64,000 nt of DNA, from assembly GCA_026413255.1 (NCBI GenBank), contig JAOCZO010000004.1:1-64000 (forward strand). The letters are read 5' to 3'. The position numbers and the translations under genes were made by a program. The notes below the pieces were generated by a model that saw nothing but the letters and a program-made list of their open reading frames with translations, did not search any database and was not told where the DNA came from. This DNA comes from Fereydounia khargensis (taxonomy: Eukaryota > Basidiomycota > Ustilaginomycetes > Urocystidales > Fereydouniaceae). Within the stretch, counting starts at the first letter, position 1. Each line of letters starts with the position of its first letter. Positions 18,730-29,517 of this stretch are shown in pieces.

Positions 18730-21615
18730 TCAGGTAGTAGTAGTGGTGGAAGTAGTAGCAGTGGTGGTGGTGGTGGCGGTGGTGGCGGCAGCAGCAGCGA
18801 CGGGCGCATCCTCAGTCGCCTCATCGCCCGCCGTAGGAAAGTTCCACTGCGTCTTCCTCGTCCTGATGTGGATGTAGTACTTCTTGCCCTGAGTCTTGGA
18901 CATGCGTGATACCCACCCCTCCGGCAGTGCATCGTCGCCCGGCTCCGGAGCTTCTCCCTCTGGCCTGACTCGCTTGGCACCGTCGTCCTCCTCGCCCTCA
19001 GTGCCCCGCTTCTGGCCTGCGAGCAATGGTGCGTCTCGCACCTCAATCGTCCCCTCCTGCTCCTCACCCTGAGCCTGCTCCTGGTCCTGCTCAGTCGCGA
19101 GCGTCTCCTCCACTTCCATCTCGTCATCCACGGGTCGGATCAGCTCGATGATATCTCCTCGTCCCATCTCGAAACTCGCCTTGAGCGCCGCCGCTCGCGA
19201 GATCGTCTCCCTCCGCGCACCCATCGCCTTGACGCAGCCGTTCAGGAATCCTGCTACGCTCAGTCGCGCCCGCAGCTCATCCTGCGTGTCCTCATCGGCG
19301 GCCTTTGCTCTGTCCGCCGGCGCAAGCTGTACGTGCTTCTCCACACGTGGGCCGTCCGCCCGCTGGCCGTATGAGGGATAGATCCGTCCGGCAACGTTGA
19401 TCAGCGGCATGCACACCTCCTTTGGCAGCTTGGATTCGATCAGATCCGTTAGCGGCACCAGCATGAATCCATCCGGAAGAGGGGGCATGGCCGGGAAGCC
19501 AGGCTTGGCGCTCAGAATGCTCGGCTGCGGCAGCTTGAGCAAGACCCGCTTCTTGGCCTTGTTCTTCTCGTCCTCGTCCTTGTACGAGACGCCGACTTTG
19601 ATGTTGCCGCTCTTGACACCGTCCATCTCCGCTGCCTTCTCCTTGGCCGCCGTTTCCTTGAGCTTCTGCTCCTCTCGCTCGCGTTGCTCCTGTTCTTCTT
19701 TGGCCTGTCCCCTCGCCTGGATTGCGTGGTACTTGGACGCCGTAAGAATCTGGAATACTTCGCCCGCCACGCGGAAGACAGAGGCCGCACGCGGATCGCG
19801 ATAGATGGCGTTCAGGCGCATCACGTACGACGCCTCCTTGTCCAGCTGCACGGCTGGAGGGTCGGACGAGCCCACGGGCTTGTCGCTCACGATGGCAGCA
19901 TTCAGCTCGCGCTCAAGACGCTGGATCTCGGCGTTCGACAGCTTGAGGCGAACCACCTCGCCAACCCAGATTCGCTCCGTGCCCAAGTAGATGCCCCGAT
20001 ACCGGACCTGCGACGGGCGCTTCTGCCCGGACTCGTCGGTTTGCTGCTTGGGGTCCAGGTCGGCCAGAGCTTCTGTCGCAGTATTGGCCGTGGAGTAAGG
20101 GTGCGTCGGGTTATACAGGTCGCGCAGGATCGAGCAGGTCTGAACGGCGAAGGCGAAAGCAACGATTGCTGAGGCATATTCGGGCTCCCCTGTCCCCTCC
20201 TGGCGCTCGAGGTTCAGTTGCGGGAAGTCGAACTCCCGTTCGAGCCAAGGATGCTCGTCCAACGAGCCCAGACAGCTGTTGAGCAGGCCGTCGGGAATGA
20301 AGCCCGCCAGGAATGGTGTCAGCGCCGATTCGGGCACGTTGCCCGTGTCAGCGGCACCAAGGTATCGCACCCGGTAAGTCTGGCGGTGCTTGATGCCAGG
20401 CGTGCTCGCAGGCTGCACGCTGTCGGGCCGAGCTGGCTCTTCATCCTGATGCGCTGACTCGGTTGCTGGTGCGGCTGCTGATGCACCTGCTGGTGTGTCT
20501 GGGGCTGCGGCTGCGGCTACGGCCGCCTCAGTCGAAGCCGAGGTGCTCGCAGTATCGGCCAAAGGAGCTTGCGTGCTCGAAGCGTCTGTCGTCTTCCTGC
20601 CGTACAGCTCGTCCATTTCCACGACGAGATTAGGATCCGCAACGAGCACCGGCCACTGCGTAATCTGCCGGGTCGGATCCGTGGGATCAACGACAGGGTG
20701 CTCGAGCTTGCACCAAGCAACCTCGCCTACACGGAAACCCTCACGTTGCCCTTGCTTGAGCTTCTTCATCGCCTCGCGGTCTCGAAGCGGGACAGACGCA
20801 ATCGTCACGCCAGGGGCAGGCGTGTTCATCGATACACCGCGGATCAGAATCGAGTTGGCTTCGGCCATGGCCGACTTGGGCTTGGGTCCTCGCTTGCCCG
20901 CAGCGACCTGAGCAGCAGTCTTGGGCCTTGGCGGTGGTGCCTTCTTCTTCGGGGTCACCTTGGCGGGAGAAGAAGTCGAGCCAGGAGGACGCATGAGCTT
21001 TTTTCCAGAGCAGTACTTGCACACGCAATTGGAGGGGTCCATTTTGGGGTCACGAATGAGCCACACGAAATGCTCGAGCGCCTCCATCGTGGACCGAAAG
21101 CGATGGGCCTGGCTCCCTGTGGTATGAAGAATGAAGGATGATCAGTCGAAGCGTGAAAAGGCGACCGAGGACAGCGAGCATGTGCCACCTACCAAATAGA
21201 TATGGATCGGTACGGTATGAAGTCGCCTTGCCCTTTCGCTGCTCGGTCAACATGTAGTCCTTGGGAAAGTCATGGAGCCTCCACTTGGTCTCGTTCGGGG
21301 ACACTAGAAGAGGAAAGCGCAGTAGATCGTCAGTATTCCGTGCTGATGGAGACTATGGTGGAAGGGAAAGTGCAACTTACGTGAAGGGAGCTTGAACCAC
21401 TTGGCAAGCTGCTCGCCAATGGTTGACCGCCAGCGGTGGTGCTTCTCGTCGTCGTGCTTGAACTCGTGGTAGTAGTTGACTTCAGCGGCAGAGGGAGGTG
21501 GACAAATCATGTTAGGGGGGATGTAGGTGGGGTCGCCATCCGAGCGAGGGATGACGATGAAGCCATCAGGACGAAAGATGGACTCGTCCTTGGCTGCCTC
21601 TGCGATTGAGATCAT
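18730..21615 (-). CDS. Clr2-like transcriptional silencing protein with C-terminal WW domain
   Basis: Resembles Clr2 of the fission yeast SHREC complex (Snf2/HDAC effector of heterochromatin). Exons 21615-21381, 21303-21193 and 21116-18730 join in phase 1 both times and give 910 residues; all sites are GT...AG. The Clr2 N-terminal signature spans the joins: YYHEF..DDEKHHRWRSTIG near 48, WRLHDFPKDYML near 85, then HFVWLIRDPKMDPSNCVCKYC near 130-150. Further on come an acidic Ala/Glu linker, a conserved-looking middle region with IYLGTERIWVGEVVRLK, and a Lys/Glu coiled coil. A WW domain (LPEGWVSRMSKTQGKKYY ... TQWNFP) occupies about 846-876. A poly-Ala/Thr tail encoded by trinucleotide repeats ends the protein. 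Family assignment is from memory of the motifs. A WW domain on Clr2 is not something I know of. Confidence 0.8.
18733..18800. repeat. Trinucleotide repeat encoding the Thr/Ala tail of the Clr2-like protein
   Basis: GTA/GTG/GCG/GCA triplets on + read as Thr and Ala codons on -. They form the last ~22 codons before the stop. Confidence 0.85.
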
Positions 21616-22401
21616 GTCGAGTGTTGGATCTTATAGATGCCATGCTGCGCCCAGCAAGTGGTGGATGGAAGGGAAGGGAGAAGCGGCTCCGGCGACCCTT
21701 AGCTATAGGGGCGGCCGCTACGTTGGAAAGGCGTGCGGAACGGGCGAGGCGGAGTCGGGCTGTCGAGGTGACGAGGCAGACAAGGCAGAGCGGATGAGCC
21801 GCACTGCCCCAAGCCAAGGTCTAGGTGAAGAGAGAGGCAGAAGCGGAAGAGGGAATCCTGTTCTTGTCGGAGATGAGAGAAGCGTGCGGTGTGCGCTAGT
21901 AAAAGGAAAGAAGAAAGAGATTGAGTCTTGATGGGGAGGCGATCCAAAGTGGAGAAGCAAAGGGGGAAGAGCGAACGCAAAAGCAGAATCAGAATGCTGA
22001 TGGGTCCGTGATTCCTTCCAAGACTGCGCTGCGCTGAGCTGAGAAGAGAGAGAGGAAGCGAAGGAAACGAAAGCCGCAGCGCGTTGCAGGGCAGAGCAGA
22101 GCAGTGAGTGCAGCGCGTGTCGGTCTGTCACTCTGTCTGTCTGTCTTTCTTCAGCCAAAAGCGAAGGCGCGTTACGGTTAAGTTGTCGCAGTCAAGAGTC
22201 ACGTTTGCTTCTGCGCCTGTTCCTCCCCTTTGTTTCAAGTCAAGCCACAAGTGTCAGCTCAATAAAGTCACACACAAGGGAGAGGAAGAGATCGAGTGTG
22301 ACTACAAGGGACGATGAAATTAGGTCTTTTGTACAGATGCTACAAACACAGTCGGGAACCATACAGAGCAGGAGCGGAGCTGGGAGCGGCGAGCAGATCC
22401 A
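21616..22401. other. Intergenic region upstream of the Clr2-like gene, downstream of primase
   Basis: No gene is recognised in 786 bp. Both flanking genes are on the minus strand, so this holds the Clr2-like promoter and the primase 3' region. A TCTGTCTGTCTGTCT run lies near 22132-22147. Confidence 0.5.
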
Positions 22402-23895
22402 TCAAAAGTCCATCGCGTACTTTTCCTGCTGCGCCTTGCGCGCCAACCTAGACTCCTTGGCAATAGCGTTACAGTGTCGGTCGAACAGCTCGACGAACGG
22501 CTTGAGGCTTGTCTTCTCCCAGTCCTGCTTGGTGGCTGTGGTGGCGTCATCGCCGGACGAGGCGACTGTGCGGTAGTTGGACGGTTTCGCCTGTGTCGTG
22601 AGCTCCTTGGCGCGCGCCTGGGCCTCGTAGCTGTTGAGTTCGCGGAGCAGCTGGGCTACGGTGGGAGAGCTGGTCTCAGGGTCAAACTCGTGTGCCTTGC
22701 TCGGCTCGATGGGGACGCAGACACGCCCTGTGGCTGGGTGCACCACGAACGGCGACTTGAGCAAATGGTTGAGGTGCTTGGATACCTCGGCGTCGATACG
22801 TGGGTACGTGTACTGCAGGATAATGTCTTCGAGACACGGCTTCCAGATCTTGGCGCTCTTCAGCTCGCCAGACTTGTTTGCCACTTCCATAATGTCGCCC
22901 CACTTCTCCATACTGCTCCGCTCGGGCTGTCGCTCCCACTTGGCTCGCAGCTTGGCAACCGCTTCCGTCTCCGAGCCCGGAAGGAGCTGCAACAGCACCT
23001 CCCAGTGCTTTCGCGCCCGGAAGCAGTCCTGGTCACGAAGAATCGTGTCGACGAATGCAATCTTGAGCGGTCCAGACGCAGCACCCTCGCCGCCGATCGC
23101 CCGCTGTAGTGTCGGGTGGAGCGTTCGAGTAGCTGAGCCAGGCGTGAAGCCCGCGTCAACCTTCTTGACCTGGTTTGCACTGCCCTTGATCACCTCGAGC
23201 CAGCCGACCAACGCCTTGCGCGCATCGTCACCGAGCTCGCATGCGTTCTTGTCAGACACCCAGCAGTGGATACCACGTCGACCAGAGTAGACCCAGAGCA
23301 GGTGCTTGAAGCCAAAGTCCTCCCGCAGTGCCTCCTCGAGTACCTGGACCGCTACCGCGATGAACGCCCAGCAGCGCTTGCAGATGTCCTTGCCTGAGCA
23401 GCACGTTCGGATCTCGTCGTAGTCAGTCATATCGATATCGAACACCAGCTCGCGGTATACAGGCTTGAAGCTCGCCTTGTGCACCGTCTTGCGGTCCTTG
23501 GGCTTGGCGCTGTACACGGGGCCGATTTCGAAACGAGCTGGGTTGAGACGGCACACCTCCTTCTTGAGCTCGTCCGCACTACTAAAGCTGTTGTATCGAA
23601 GGTAGGCCTCGTTCTGTAGGGTAAAGGCAAATTCGCGGTGTGTAAAGTTCTTGCTGGGCATGTGGTTCAGGTCCTGGTTGAGCCAGGTGAAGAGCTGCTT
23701 CCAAGGAAGGAGACGGCGGTAGAACTGCAGCATTGACATAGGGTCGGAGGAGTCGCGGATATCGATCTGGCGCTCGTCGATGGCAGAGATGGCATTGTCG
23801 AGCTCTTGCGAGTTGCCGTCGTCAAAGTCGAGGTCCATGTCTGGCGGAGGCGGCCGAGCAGGCGGGAGGGGTGCGGAAACGGTGGCAGCCGCCAT
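22402..23895 (-). CDS. PRI1: DNA primase small (catalytic) subunit
   Basis: Catalytic subunit of primase in the DNA polymerase alpha complex; makes the RNA primers for lagging-strand synthesis. Intronless, 497 residues. The family start FYRRLLPWKQLFTWLN is near residue 58, followed by HREFAFTL. The metal-binding acidic motif FDIDMTDYDE lies near 150, directly followed by the zinc-binding CCSGKDICKRCW stretch. The SGRRGIHCWVSD nucleotide-binding motif is near 208, and the PRIDAEVSKHLNHLLKSPFVVHP motif near 375. All expected catalytic elements are present. The length is somewhat above yeast Pri1 (409) because of a Pro-rich N-terminus and a C-terminal extension. It is divergent from ist1. Confidence 0.97.
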   Translation of the reverse strand: MAAATVSAPLPPARPPPPDMDLDFDDGNSQELDNAISAIDERQIDIRDSSDPMSMLQFYRRLLPWKQLFTWLNQDLNHMPSKNFTHREFAFTLQNEAYLRYNSFSSADELKKEVCRLNPARFEIGPVYSAKPKDRKTVHKASFKPVYRELVFDIDMTDYDEIRTCCSGKDICKRCWAFIAVAVQVLEEALREDFGFKHLLWVYSGRRGIHCWVSDKNACELGDDARKALVGWLEVIKGSANQVKKVDAGFTPGSATRTLHPTLQRAIGGEGAASGPLKIAFVDTILRDQDCFRARKHWEVLLQLLPGSETEAVAKLRAKWERQPERSSMEKWGDIMEVANKSGELKSAKIWKPCLEDIILQYTYPRIDAEVSKHLNHLLKSPFVVHPATGRVCVPIEPSKAHEFDPETSSPTVAQLLRELNSYEAQARAKELTTQAKPSNYRTVASSGDDATTATKQDWEKTSLKPFVELFDRHCNAIAKESRLARKAQQEKYAMDF

Positions 23896-24293
23896 ATTGT
23901 AGGTCGATCGGTCCGTCTATATGATAAAAGTGTAGGTATGTTCTGTTGGATTTGAAGGCAGTGTCGACAAGACAAGAACCTGAGTTGTGTATGATGATGA
24001 AGAGAGGCAGGAAAAGTGACACTCACGACCACAAAGCGTCTCTGCACTCTTGGCTGAGTTGATGCAGAGAGCACTCTACACGTCTCGTTGTCAATCTTTT
24101 CCAACCCTTCCGCGACGCGTCTGGCCGTGCTACGCGTTGTTGAGTGATGCATCGGGCGATTCATCTCTCTCTGTGCCCGATTCAGTGCGATTCACTGGGC
24201 TCGGGCCACCCGGCTGCATCCAGTATCGCTCTCCACATGGCGACGCTCGCTGCTTGCCCGGGCTTCTCCATCACCGATATCAACCCCGACATC
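23896..24293. promoter_or_regulatory. Divergent promoter region between PRI1 and IST1
   Basis: 398 bp separate the two opposed starts. In-frame ATGs at 24144 and 24237 precede the ist1 start chosen here, so the + leader may begin inside this region. No other feature is recognised. Confidence 0.45.
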
Positions 24294-25363
24294 ATGGTGC
24301 CGTGGAACTCTGCACGCACAAAGGTGCAGCTCAAGCTCTCGGTGCAGCGCACCAAGATGCTCCAGGAGAAGAAGGTACGCAACTGCCGCTCACTTGCTTG
24401 CTTGCTTGCCTACCCGCACTCGTTGCTAACCAGACCGGAACGGATCGACAGGAGGCGATGGCGAAAAAGTCCCGGCGTGATATCGCTGCCCTCGTAGAGA
24501 AGGGGAAATTGGAAACAGCAAGGATCAAGACAGAGGGTATCATTGCCGAGGATGTGAGTACCTCATGTTGCCGTCTCAAGACCAGATTGCTTACTCTGGA
24601 ACAGATCCACATCGAACTGCTCGAGCTGATGGAACTCTACGTCGAGACACTTCTGGCACGCTTTGCGCTTCTTGATCTCAACATGTAAGCATCGCATCCC
24701 CTTCCAGCGTGTATACACAGTCTGACCCACATTCCTAGTCGCGAGCCTGACCCGGCAATCCTACCCGCCTTGGCCGCCGTGATCCACGCAGCGCCGCGCA
24801 CCGAGCTCAAGGAGCTCCACGTGCTGCGCGAGATGCTCATGTCCAAGTTCGGGCGCGACTTTGCCGTTGACTGCATGGAGAACCGCGACGGATGCGTTCC
24901 CGACCGTATCATGTCCAAGCTTGTCATAGGCGCTGGGTCAGACCCAGTCCTCGTCGATGCCTACATCCAAGAGAGTAAGTAGCCCCGCCCTGACGCCGGC
25001 CCCTGTCACGTTTGAGCTGACCTAACCTGGAATCACAGTTTGCAGAGCGTACGATGTTCCGTTCCACAGTGACGTGCTGTCCCAGAGCGAAGAGACAAAG
25101 GCTGACGAGGCGGCCGTCGAGGCTGAGACGGAAGGCACTGAGGCTGCTGCTGGGGAAGAGCCTGCGGCTGACAAGGTATGTTCCCCGCTCTAATAGACAT
25201 TCAAGGCACTCATCCACTCACAAAACATACGCAGGCGGAACCTGCTGTCAAGGCAGAAAAGCCATCCGAGCCAACAGCACCAGTAGCATCGGCGAAGAAG
25301 ACAACAGAAGAGGACGATTACAACACCTTGGCAGCACGGTTCGCGGCACTCAAACGCAAGTGA
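24294..25363 (+). CDS. IST1: ESCRT-III-associated protein Ist1
   Basis: Ist1 binds ESCRT-III and regulates the Vps4 ATPase in multivesicular body sorting and membrane scission. Six exons: 24294-24374, 24452-24553, 24605-24684, 24739-24974, 25039-25175 and 25235-25363, all with GT...AG introns of 50-77 nt, giving 254 residues. The Ist1 core is unmistakable: ARTKVQLKLSVQR, then QEKKEAMAKKSRRDIAALV across the first join and EDIHIELLELMELYVETLLAR across the second. After the helical core comes an acidic Ala/Glu linker. The C-terminus, NTLAARFAALKRK, fits the MIT-interacting motif (LxxRLxxLK) that binds Vps4. Start choice: ATG 24294 (MVPWNSARTK) fits family N-termini; in-frame ATGs at 24237 and 24144 would add 19 or 50 residues. 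Confidence 0.93.
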
Positions 25364-25475
25364 CGGAGAGAGAGATACATAGTCATCTGGGCAATGGACG
25401 AAGGATCTTGTTGGACTGTTGTTACATGGTGTGACGAGTGGTATCATACAACTTGCGGCGGTGCGGAAAGAGTGG

Positions 25476-26633
25476 CTAGGCAGTCTGCGTGGTACCTGGC
25501 GTTCGAGATTCATCTTGCAGCTTCTGCCGAGCAGTATCGCGAAGTCGCTGCAACACCGACTTTTCGTATGCTGGGTCGATTCGGAAAGTGCTAGATGACT
25601 TTGCGAAAGAGGCGAGATTCGGCTGACTTGCTGCTGCTGCCGGCGACGACTTTCTCGATGCCTTGCTAATATCCCGCGGATGCTGGATGCCCTGGCTCTT
25701 GTACCAAGACACTCGAGCAGGCTCAATGTACGTTGAATTGACGTCGTTGTCCTGGCCCTTCTTCGACGAGGAAGCAGCCCCGGCCCAACCGATCCAAACA
25801 TCCTCGAGAATGTCTCCTTGACACTTCATCTCACCACCCACGAGCACTGCGGTCCATGCATCGGCAAAGTTGTCAAACGTCGCAAATGCAGTGAGCTCGC
25901 GCTTCTTCTTCTTGCTTCCAGGCGCAGGCAGCTGGAATCGGAGGTCGGTGAGCGGACCGAATTGGGCCTGGAGTTCAGTGGCGAGAGGAGATCCGAGAGG
26001 ATTCGAGGGCGCCACAAGACTGTCTCCATTGGTGGAGTCAGATGGCTGTCCAGACAGGAGAGTAAATGACGAGGCGGGGAAACGGAGGCGTGTAGACAGG
26101 TCAAGTGGCCCGATCTCAGGTTCGCTCGAGGCCGGTTGTGTTGATGCCGCTGATCCAGTGCGATGTATTGCAGCCGTACCCACGCTTGCGGATTGCATCA
26201 TGGCAGCCAGCTTTTGCTCGCGTAGCTTCTTTCCTTGCTCCTTGAGCATCTCGATCCCTTTGATGAGATCCGCCTCCCTCTTGGCAGTGTCGTGCTTCTT
26301 GCGCAGCGCCTCCTGCTCGCTGCGCTCCAGCTCGTCGGCCATGGCCTTGCGCTTGCCCTCGTACTGTTCCTGTCGCTTGCGGCGCTCGGCATCCTCCTTG
26401 CTCTTCTGCGATGCCTTGGCCCTTGCGGCAGGATCCATAAGCGTCTCATAGGCTACATTGATCTGGTGGAAGCGATGTGCTGCGATGGTGGGATCGACAT
26501 CCTTTGAGGCCTTGTCTGGATGGAACTTGAGCGAGAGCTTGCGGTAGGCCTTCTTAATCTCGGCCTCGGACGCATTTGGCTCAAGCTGCAGAATTGCAAA
26601 GCTGTCTCCGATATCATCGCTTGTTGAAGCCAT
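25476..26633 (-). CDS. DNAJC17/Cwf23-type J-domain protein
   Basis: J protein of the DNAJC17 / Cwc23 group, which in other organisms is associated with spliceosomes. 385 residues from ATG 26633; the frame stays open 66 codons upstream, but that part is not family-like and the MASTSDDIGDSFAILQLE start fits J domains directly. The J domain covers about 8-80 with the essential HPD (KFHPDK). A charged Lys/Glu/Arg coiled coil covers about 80-165. A degenerate RRM (LTDLRFQLP then AFATFDNFADAW) lies near 245-300, matching the J-coil-RRM order of DNAJC17. Intronless. The convergent ist1 stop is 112 bp away, and the divergent Mtf1-like gene starts 263 bp upstream, so the two probably share a promoter region. 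Confidence 0.87.
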   Translation of the reverse strand: MASTSDDIGDSFAILQLEPNASEAEIKKAYRKLSLKFHPDKASKDVDPTIAAHRFHQINVAYETLMDPAARAKASQKSKEDAERRKRQEQYEGKRKAMADELERSEQEALRKKHDTAKREADLIKGIEMLKEQGKKLREQKLAAMMQSASVGTAAIHRTGSAASTQPASSEPEIGPLDLSTRLRFPASSFTLLSGQPSDSTNGDSLVAPSNPLGSPLATELQAQFGPLTDLRFQLPAPGSKKKKRELTAFATFDNFADAWTAVLVGGEMKCQGDILEDVWIGWAGAASSSKKGQDNDVNSTYIEPARVSWYKSQGIQHPRDISKASRKSSPAAAASQPNLASFAKSSSTFRIDPAYEKSVLQRLRDTARQKLQDESRTPGTTQTA

Positions 26634-26896
26634 GATGTCTAGTGGTAAGGGCGATGGTGGTTGGAGAAAGAAAGAGAGAGAGGGAACGGATGAAGGCTGA
26701 GTCGAAAGCTTTGCTCTGTCTTTCCCTGCGTCGACCCGTTTCCGTTTTCCGTCTCCCGAGAAACGCGAAAATGTGGGAAAATTGTTTTTCGAGAAGAAAG
26801 GAAACGAACCGATAACCGCCATCACCATCATATCACAACCACGACCACCAACCCATCAACCACTCTGCCGCTGCTGCCAACTACGGCTCCCTCATC

Positions 26897-28684
26897 ATGG
26901 CGAGCAGCTCTACGGCAGCAAGGTCGCTAGCCGGGGCTTTGCGCACCAGAACATGCACGCCTGCATGGGTTCCACAACGACCAAGCCCAGCTACTGTCGC
27001 ACCATGCGGCCTCCGTTCGCTCACAGCTTCCTCCACCTCGGCTTTCCGCTCCTCAAGTTCATCCCGTTCCGCCACAGTTGAAGACCCATCCGCAGCCGTG
27101 CCCAAGAAGAGGATCAGACGTACAAAGTTCCAGATCGAGGCCGACCGTGTAGCAAAGGAAAAGGCCAAGGCAGAGGCAAAGGCGGAGAGGGAGAGACTCA
27201 GGGCTGAAAAGGCAAAAGCGAAAGCAGAAAGAGCAGAGGCGGTCAAAGCGGAGAGGGAAAAGGCCGCTCTGCTTGATCCTAGACTCCGGAAGCGAAACCC
27301 AAGGGTCAAGTTGCCATACTGGAAAATGAAGGCGGAGGGTACCGCCGACATGGACGCCGCCATCCTACCAGAAAGTGCTGCTCAAGCCGACGGCGCACTC
27401 CGCGAGTTCGATCATCTCCCATCAAAGAGCGAATGGCGCGAAGTGTTCCAGACTGCCAAATTCTTGGGCACACTCTATCGCTACTTTGCTGCCAACCGCA
27501 ACACGGTGGACCACCTCGTGTCCGCACTCGACCTCGATCATGAGCGTCTGCAGGGCAACAAATACACCATCATTGAGGGCTATCCTGGTCCCGGCACCAT
27601 CACCAGCGAGCTGGTCAAGCATCCATCTGTCGAAAAGGTGGTTGCGCTCGAGCAAGCACCCGCCTACCTGCGAGGTCTGGATGTGAGTATCTCCGCTTGT
27701 CTCTCATCCTCTTCTTGAGTACCGACACTGACACTGTTTCACGGCTACGTGCAACAGAACCTCAAAAGCCAGCTGGAATCGAGAGGCGAAGGGTCGCGCC
27801 TCGATATCTTCAAGGGATCGGCGTATGAGTGGGACACCTACTCCAAACTCGTCGGAGGGGACTATCTCAGCCACTTGCAGGGCAAGGTACCCACCACAGC
27901 AGACACCACCGTCGACTTTTCCAACGAGGCTCCCATCCCACCGGACCACTCAGATCTGTCATGGCAGAACGAGTCGCCCATCGTCTTTGTGGCGCAGCTG
28001 CCCAACACAGTCCACGGTGAACAGCTGTTTGCTCAGATCATTCACGCCATTTCAAACCGTCTCTGGCTCTTCCGCTACGGCCGCATCAAAATGGCGTTCA
28101 TCTGTGGCGACTCGCTCCCAAAGAGGTGTCTAGCTCCGGCAGGCGACCGGGTGAACCGATGCAAACTTGGCACGACGCTGCAGTGTCTGGCGGACATTGA
28201 AGTGCACATGGATGCCAGGGCGCTCTCGCCATACGAGAATCACTTTTTCCCTCCCAACCCGTCAGTTGGACCACGAGTGCTCGTGTCGAGCACGAGCCAG
28301 ATTCCCAACTCGAACCCCTCGACTGGTCTGTCACGCATCGGCCTGTGCATGTTGACTGTCACACCGCGCAAGGATCCATTGATCAAGGCACGAGAGATCG
28401 AGGCGTTCGAGTTTATCACCCGCAACCTCTTCGTCACCCGCAGCAAATCTGTTGGCGAAGCCCTGACTCACGTCGCTCCCGGTGGCCAGAATGTTCTGAG
28501 GATGATGTCCCAGGCCAAGGCCGACGAAGGCCTCATCAAGCCTGAAGAGGTGGTGGAACCTGACACCAAAGTCATGGATCTCACCAACGTCCAGTGGGCT
28601 TGCCTGGCACGAACATTCGAAAAGTGGCCCTTCAGGCCCGAGCATCTCTTCGAAGAGGGTCGAAGCCAACGTGGCAAGAAGTAA
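26897..28684 (+). CDS. Mtf1-like mitochondrial transcription factor / rRNA dimethylase-related protein
   Basis: Belongs to the KsgA/Dim1-type methyltransferase fold family; the fungal mitochondrial member Mtf1 is a transcription initiation factor for the mitochondrial RNA polymerase. Exons 26897-27682 and 27758-28684 (75-nt GTGAGT...CAG intron, phase 0) give 570 residues. An Arg/Ser-rich N-terminus suggests mitochondrial import. A highly charged Lys/Ala/Glu segment (about 75-135) follows. The SAM-fold motif I is degenerate (EGYPGPGTITSELV), with acidic motif II (VVALEQAP) and a motif IV-like VAQLPNT. Motif IV lacks the N-[LIV]-P-[YF] of active dimethylases, which favours Mtf1 over TFB1M. The N-terminal charged extension makes it much longer than yeast Mtf1 (341). 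The convergent pam17 stop lies 138 bp downstream. Confidence 0.75.
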
Positions 28685-28822
28685 GCAAAATCGAGTGGTG
28701 GATGGGCGTGTATTTCCTAGACAGCATTCCACCCAGTTGTATTGTACATTACAGGTTCCTTCACAATCAACGCATGTGTAGAAACAAGGTTTGATCTCAG
28801 CATCACCATTCAATCGTACTGT

Positions 28823-29517
28823 TTATGCATCCTGCTCGAGGCCGTGGGCCGCCTTTCTTCGGTACGCAGCCTGAGATGAATTGGAGACCTGGTTAGTTGC
28901 GAGTCGGATAAAAAAGAAAGGTTGCACTGAGGCTCGGTGACACTCACCTGGTCGCGCAGCCATTGCCTGTACTGCTTGATCGAGCCAATCTTCTCGCCGT
29001 AGTAGTCGGGGACAGGGTTCTGAACCGACTGACGAGTAGGGTCAACGCGCATCCTCTTGATGTGCTCGTAAAAATCGTGGTCCTTGAGAGCAATCTGCTT
29101 TGCCTTGTTCCTGTGGACGAGGGACCAGATGGACGAGCCGAGGGTGGGGCCGACGAGCCATCCTAGGCCGGTAAAGGCGAGAGTGGCGCCGATGTAGATG
29201 ATGGAGGGGTCGATGCCAGCTATCGCAGCGGAGGGGTCGATCTCGAGGGACATGAAGTAGGATGCAGACGAGGCACCAGCGAGCAACGTGGTGGGCACGG
29301 TGGTGACCAGGCCAGCGATACGACGCTGGCGTCGAAGCTGGAGGTAGCGGTCCCATCCGAGCTGCTCACCGTCTGCGTTGGGACTGGCGCTGGCTGGAGC
29401 CTGGAGCTGGCGGAAAGAGCTGCTGAATGAGGCCGAGGCGAGCGGGGCAACGAGGCCCGGACCGCCCCGGAGCATGTGACGCCGCGTGGAGCTAGAGATG
29501 ATTGACGTGGATACCAT
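28823..29517 (-). CDS. PAM17: Pam17, presequence translocase motor subunit
   Basis: Inner-membrane protein that helps organise the TIM23-associated import motor. Exons 29517-28948 and 28888-28823, 59-nt intron, phase 0, 211 residues. The N-terminus has an Arg/Ser-rich presequence. WDRYLQLRRQRR (about 55-66) leads into the first membrane span (about 67-93), and a second hydrophobic span lies at 102-130 (IIYIGATLAFTGLGWLVGP). The conserved soluble part ends with DFYEHIKRMRVDPTRQSVQNP and PDYYGEKIGS, typical of Pam17. The small second exon supplies VSNSSQAAYRRKAAHGLEQDA. Reading through the donor would give a false tail. Length agrees with the family (about 200). Confidence 0.93.

Noticed and set aside
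26634-26831. 66-residue N-terminal extension of the J protein
   Set aside because: Open only by chance; J-domain proteins of this group start directly at the MASTSDD-like position, and the extension overlaps the divergent promoter.
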